Source: Larix sibirica (lineage: Eukaryota; Streptophyta; Pinopsida; Pinales; Pinaceae). From it: a stretch of 12,465 nt of DNA. Positions 8,635-12,465 of the stretch are shown here, in pieces (position 1 is the first letter of the stretch; each line of letters begins with the position of its first letter). The stretch is from positions 40,780 through 53,244 of the forward strand of contig NWUY0300017393.1 of NCBI GenBank assembly GCA_004151065.3, written 5' to 3'. The notes beneath the pieces were generated by a model. The model was not told the DNA's origin. It made no database searches and saw only the letters and a program-made list of their open reading frames with translations. The position numbers and the translations under genes are program-made.

Positions 8635-11465
8635 ATGCCTGAGAAGTCACTTGAAGACATTGTTAAAGAATTCACAGCGACCAAAATTCCATAGAGCCAA
8701 GTAGAACCAAAATTCATGATAACAGAACCACCATTGGTGATGCTTGCATTGGCAAGAAGGTTTCTAATGCCAACGAGGAAGAAACCATGAACAAGGAACA
8801 TTGAAGCACGCATGATGCAGATGCCTCGACATCTAGTATGTTGTCAATCTTGCCTCCATATGTGTTTCACAGGCAGCCGAATGCTAACCCAATTAGATTA
8901 ATTATGGATACAAAATATACTATGGAGACACCAACCATCTCGAAGGGAGTACTAACGGAAGGATATATGCTAGGTAAAATTCCAAATCTCAAATATATTG
9001 ACCATGATTTTGCTGATAGGTCGAAATTCCTAGAGTTTGCCATGGATAGCTATCTAAACAAAGTGCAAAGTGAAGACTCGATGGCATGTACCCTTGAACC
9101 ACTGTCGTGGGCTCAAGGATTGGAAAAGTCCCACATTTTGGCACTCCTAGAAATCCCACATTTTGGTCGCACTGTCGAAGTTAACATATGTGTGAAGCAT
9201 CTCTTACTGTGTGTGCATGGGGGTTTTTTGTGGCTAAAATGGAAGATGTCACTAGATACAGACTCCATATCGCATATTACAGGATCACCGACAGTAGGAC
9301 CGGATCCAACGAGCTACTTTGTAGAAAAAGAAAAGGACAGAGAAATTGTTGACATAATGAAAGACAAGTATAGCTTGGAAAAGAGCACCATGGGCTACGA
9401 CGTAGATTCATTTGAGAACTAGGCGGTAAGATTTGCAACCCGGGCATTGGAAAATAATATTTTGAGGAAATGTGGACCAAATCAGGTTCATGCACCAGTC
9501 ATTGCATTAACCGAGCAATGTGTCGAAGGTGTCCAGTTCAACTGGGCCACGTTTTTGTTGAATGGATTCTTAGTTTATTGTTTCTATGCAAAGGAAAAAG
9601 GTAAATTGGTAATCCCTTTCATTACTCTTGGCTGATAATTTTAATTGCGATAGTTTCTTGGAATGAGTTGGAAGGTTCACGGTTTGTCACGTCAATGGGG
9701 AATTGCTTAGCAACAAGGTATGTATCCATGTGGTTCAATAACAATGGATATCGAAAAAGGGACAATAATATTTCATTTTACATGTATAAGGAAGGCATCC
9801 AACACAGCATCAGGAAGACCCCTCGTATGAAGCTTGATGTTGTCAAGAAGTGTAATCATATTGTTCGGTTTAAAGAAGGACCCTAGTTCATGTTTTTCCA
9901 GGCTATGAGGGGCCCCGATAAACAATGGTTTCCTCTGCCTTATAAATTGGAAGTGGAAGACATTGAAAGCATTATCTAGGAATGGTCATAAGAGTGGAAA
10001 GTACCAATTCCAAATGAAGAATTTTCGCAACCGGGTGAGCAACAAAATGGTGGAGCTGGTTAGGAACAATATGGGTAAGTAGACTGATATTCTGGAGCAC
10101 AAGGTGAAGACAGGAAATAATTCAGTGCGACACAGACAAACCCCTCTATTGGAGAGAATATGAAATCTTTAGAAGTCCCTAAAGGAAAGAGAACAAAAAG
10201 AAAATCCCAGAAGAACACCATAGACTTGTCCTTAACAAAGGATGATATTGACACATTGGAAGATAGGCTAAAAGATACTACAACGGATGTATGGTAGTAG
10301 GTAGAAGAAAAACATTTAGAAATTTTTGAAGGAATTAAGGGTCAATTGGTAGAGTTGCAACAAGGTATTGCAAGCACAAAGAGCGCAACCATCCATGCTG
10401 GAGCTGAGCAACAAGATCGAGCAGACAAGGGAAATAGGCTAGTGTTGTAGCCATCTTCAATTGTGCAATGACATGTTGTAAATTTGCTTCCCAAGGCATT
10501 AAATTTTGCAATAGAGGAAGTGAAAAGCCATGTGCATGCTTCAAGTTAGGTTGAATTAAAGATGACAAAATTTCCTATGGAGATGCTACATGACCTACAC
10601 CAGGGGATTGCAAAAGAAATAAAATCCCATGAAGAATATAGCTATTCTGCAATGATACAAAATGGAGTCAAGCGGGATGAACTGAAAGACAGGTGCACTC
10701 CACTTCAGAAGGAGAAGGATGAGGCCATCCAATAGAATGCACTGTTGACAAGAATCATGACTTTGACTTGCAGCGCAGTCCCATAAATTGCTATGGATGA
10801 GAAAGCACCCATAGAAGACCAAATGTTGTCTCTCAATGAAGTTACTAGAGGATTTAGGGGAAAAAAAAACTAAGTTGCAGGCACAGTTAGTAACCAATAC
10901 CCCTCCAGAAGTTCGGGAGCAAAGAGTAAAAGAAACGAAGTCCGCACTAGAGAACATTAAGGCTCTAGAGGCAGAATCTGCTAAGTTGTTTGATCAGAGT
11001 TCACAAGTGTGGGTTGTGTTGATGGATGACGACGAGCTGCAAGGTGTGACATCGAAGCTGGAAGATGCACAGTCTAGAGATTCTATGCTAACGGATCTTA
11101 TCAAGACTTTCCCGCCACTAGAATGAATGACCAAGGTTTCTAAGAGAAAAAGGATATAGGAAAAGGTAAATCACCTAAGGGAGGAGCAGCAGCGCATGAG
11201 CCAAAGGATCGAAACATTGCAGAATGAAGCTGTAAGAGTCACAAAAATCATTAGACGTGGGTATACAGAGATGCGGAAGGCTACGCAAATGGATGAAGCG
11301 CGATTAAAAGTGGAAGTCACTGTGCAGTTGGTAGAAGATCTACAGGAGCAGGTCGATAAAGTCGAAGGACAGTTAAAGCGGACAAGGATATCTATGTTGA
11401 GTTTTTGGCATCTTGGAAGTCACCATCGGAGCAAGCTTGAGTTGCTTGGGACAAGCAACATATGA
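8635..11465 (+). pseudogene. Decayed accessory ORF of relic 2, with coiled-coil C-terminus
   Basis: The start is the ATG at 8635 (MPEKSLEDIVKEF); the frame just upstream is closed. The reading order is frame 1 to about 8805, frame 3 from about 8811 to 9635, frame 2 from 9668 to about 10830, and frame 3 from 10836 to 11465, so three shifts; the last lies close to an A9 run at 10861-10869. At least 14 stops fall in the third segment, 12 of them TAG or TAA. The N-terminal part holds a hydrophobic motif (CVKHLLLCVHGGFLWL, about 9193-9240) and ITGSPTVGPDP (about 9276-9308), a pattern I associate with uncharacterised plant transposon proteins. Next comes GNCLATRY...DNNISFYMYKE (about 9698-9790). 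From about 10210 on it is Lys/Glu/Gln-rich heptad sequence, very likely coiled coil (ETLQNEAVRV, VEDLQEQVDKVEGQL). Intact length would be near 940 residues. Function unknown. Confidence 0.72.
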
Positions 11466-11588
11466 GTGTTGGGGCCTGTTGGGCCTTATTTTTTGTGTTT
11501 TGTAAACCAGTTTTGTGCTAATGTGAATAGGGGTTTCGTGGAGAAGTGGATAAAGGAAAGTGCACCTGCAAATAGTGGAAAGGGTAGT

Positions 11589-11617
11589 GGTTGATTGAGT
11601 CAACCAAGAAATTGGTT
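11589..11617 (+). other. Two overlapping alternative hairpins
   Basis: GGTTGA (11589-11594) pairs with TCAACC (11600-11605) around a 5-base loop. AACCAA (11602-11607) pairs with TTGGTT (11612-11617) around a GAAA tetraloop. The two stems share AACC, so only one can form at a time. Both pairings are perfect. Confidence 0.55.
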
Positions 11618-11678
11618 AAGTCGGGAAGTTAGTTAGATTTTGGGTCCACTTAGTGGGTCGTTGGGCTATGCCGAAGAG

Positions 11679-11686
11679 TATAAATA
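11679..11686 (+). promoter_or_regulatory. TATA box in candidate LTR of relic 2
   Basis: TATAAATA is a near-ideal plant TATA box in noncoding DNA downstream of the accessory ORF. Transcription would be expected to begin around 11710, in the AATAGGTTGTTGATG stretch. Confidence 0.5.
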
Positions 11687-11844
11687 TGTAATGGGTTGGG
11701 TAGAATAGGTTGTTGATGAATTGAGAAAAGAATNCAATAGGCACCCACTAGTCATCATCTCACACCTTTTGGAGCACACCATAGTACATCCCTCCCATGA
11801 CTTCGGGTTTTAGAGGATAAGCGGTGGGTAATGTGTCCACCCCT

Positions 11845-11876
11845 CCTATTGAACAAGGGTCAACACCCTTCATAGG
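11845..11876 (+). other. Interrupted palindrome (hairpin)
   Basis: The inner stem AAGGGT (11855-11860) and ACCCTT (11865-11870) has a CAAC loop. The outer stem CCTAT (11845-11849 or 11846-11850 within one base) pairs with ATAGG (11872-11876), with five unpaired bases on the left and one on the right. It contains no T run after it, so it is not terminator-like. A GGTGG/CCACC pair lies just upstream (about 11823-11842). Confidence 0.45.
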
Positions 11877-11879
11877 AAT

Positions 11880-12465
11880 ACTGCATTGCTATTGTTGTTC
11901 TTAGGTCTTCGTCATCGAATAACCAGTTTGGGAAGTTGAGCTTCCTGAAACCATGCTTCTGCCCACACATCATGATAATAAACCAATAATCATAAATAAC
12001 AATAATGATTCACTCACATACCATTTCTCTTTTGCAATTCATGTCACTGATGTACTTCCATTTCGTAGGACCCAACTATCACTTAGTTCTTTTAACCTTG
12101 TATGTTAGTCTCCCAACACAATATCATGCAATATCGTGCAATCATTGACATGTATATACATTTCATTACTAATAAACGACAATGTAACCATTTTTTATGT
12201 ACCATGCACTTGGTATCACAACATTTTATTAAATGCTTATCTTAAACTGGTATCGACGTACGAAAGCATCTCATTTAAATTTTCATGTTGGACTAAATTT
12301 AAGGCACGACCATCATTAATAATATTAACGCTACTCACATATTCATAAATTCCACAAAGTAATGGGTCCATATGTCCATAGTGTCATCATACTGATGGAG
12401 TTCCACAAATAATAAGAAAATATGAATAGGAAATGGTAGTTCAAATGGTAAAGTCAAAATGGGGG
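11880..12465. other. No recognisable feature
   Basis: AT-rich DNA of nearly 600 bp. The only open frame of note (12136-12348, 70 codons) looks like chance. AATAAA-like and AATAAC strings around 11975-12010 could act as plant polyadenylation signals but are expected at this base composition. Confidence 0.5.

Larger units (their letters stand above)
11480..11760 (+). mobile_element. Candidate LTR (U3/R) following relic 2
   Basis: Coding character stops after 11465. GTTGGGGCC (11468-11476) is followed by TGTTGGGCC, which could be a degraded polypurine tract and an LTR start. A clear TATA box lies 200 bp further on, then a sequence resembling a transcribed leader. There is no second copy to define borders, and the 3' end is not visible, so this is a positional argument: a 3' LTR is expected here. 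The N at 11734 is inside it. Confidence 0.35.

Noticed and set aside
10595-10957. Minus-strand 120-codon frame
   Set aside because: Shadow of the Lys/Glu-rich coiled-coil coding on the plus strand, which gives Phe/Leu/Cys-rich antisense.
11734-11734. The single N
   Set aside because: An assembly or base-calling ambiguity, not biology.
12136-12348. Plus-strand 70-codon frame near the right edge
   Set aside because: No motif, biased AT-driven residues, no neighbouring coding signal.

Overview
The window looks like nuclear DNA of a seed plant with a large, repeat-rich genome. A gymnosperm is my guess, but the sequence alone does not prove it. There are no bacterial signals such as operons or ribosome binding sites. 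Almost everything recognisable is decayed retroelement: long AT-rich reading frames interrupted by many stop codons and a few frameshifts. I see no intact protein-coding gene. One ambiguous base (N) lies at 11734.

Layout. Positions 1-1060 are not LTR-retrotransposon sequence that I recognise. They hold an open segment ending at a good splice-donor motif (about 194), two stretches with RNA polymerase III box A/box B signatures typical of tRNA-derived SINEs (428-705 and 775-842), and a fold-back repeat built on CCACGTGG palindromes (885-1022). From about 1137 to 6812 lies the 3' part of one Ty3/gypsy element (relic 1): integrase pseudogene, purine tract, spacer with degenerate repeats, long decayed accessory ORF, polypurine tract, and a 1.38-kb LTR carrying an unusual two-level tandem repeat. 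From about 6948 to at least 11465 lies the 3' part of a second, clearly different Ty3/gypsy element (relic 2): integrase pseudogene, spacer, and an accessory ORF of about 2.8 kb ending in coiled coil. A probable LTR-like region with a TATA box and small hairpins follows at 11480-11760. The last 600 bp hold nothing I can name.

Both relics lack gag, protease, reverse transcriptase and RNase H, and both begin near the zinc-finger/catalytic-core part of integrase. Both keep the D,D(35)E spacing exactly and have a GPY/F-type C-terminal module. No chromodomain is visible, which fits the non-chromovirus (Tat/Athila-like) branch. In both, a long same-strand ORF sits between integrase and the 3' LTR. 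These two ORFs are highly diverged but share a pattern (hydrophobic block, then I-x-x-x-T-G-x-P), so they are probably one accessory-protein family. In life the integrase would have inserted the cDNA and the LTR would have driven transcription. The role of the accessory protein is unknown. In relic 2 most stops are TAG or TAA, several at positions where related integrases have glutamine, as expected from C-to-T decay of methylated, silenced DNA.
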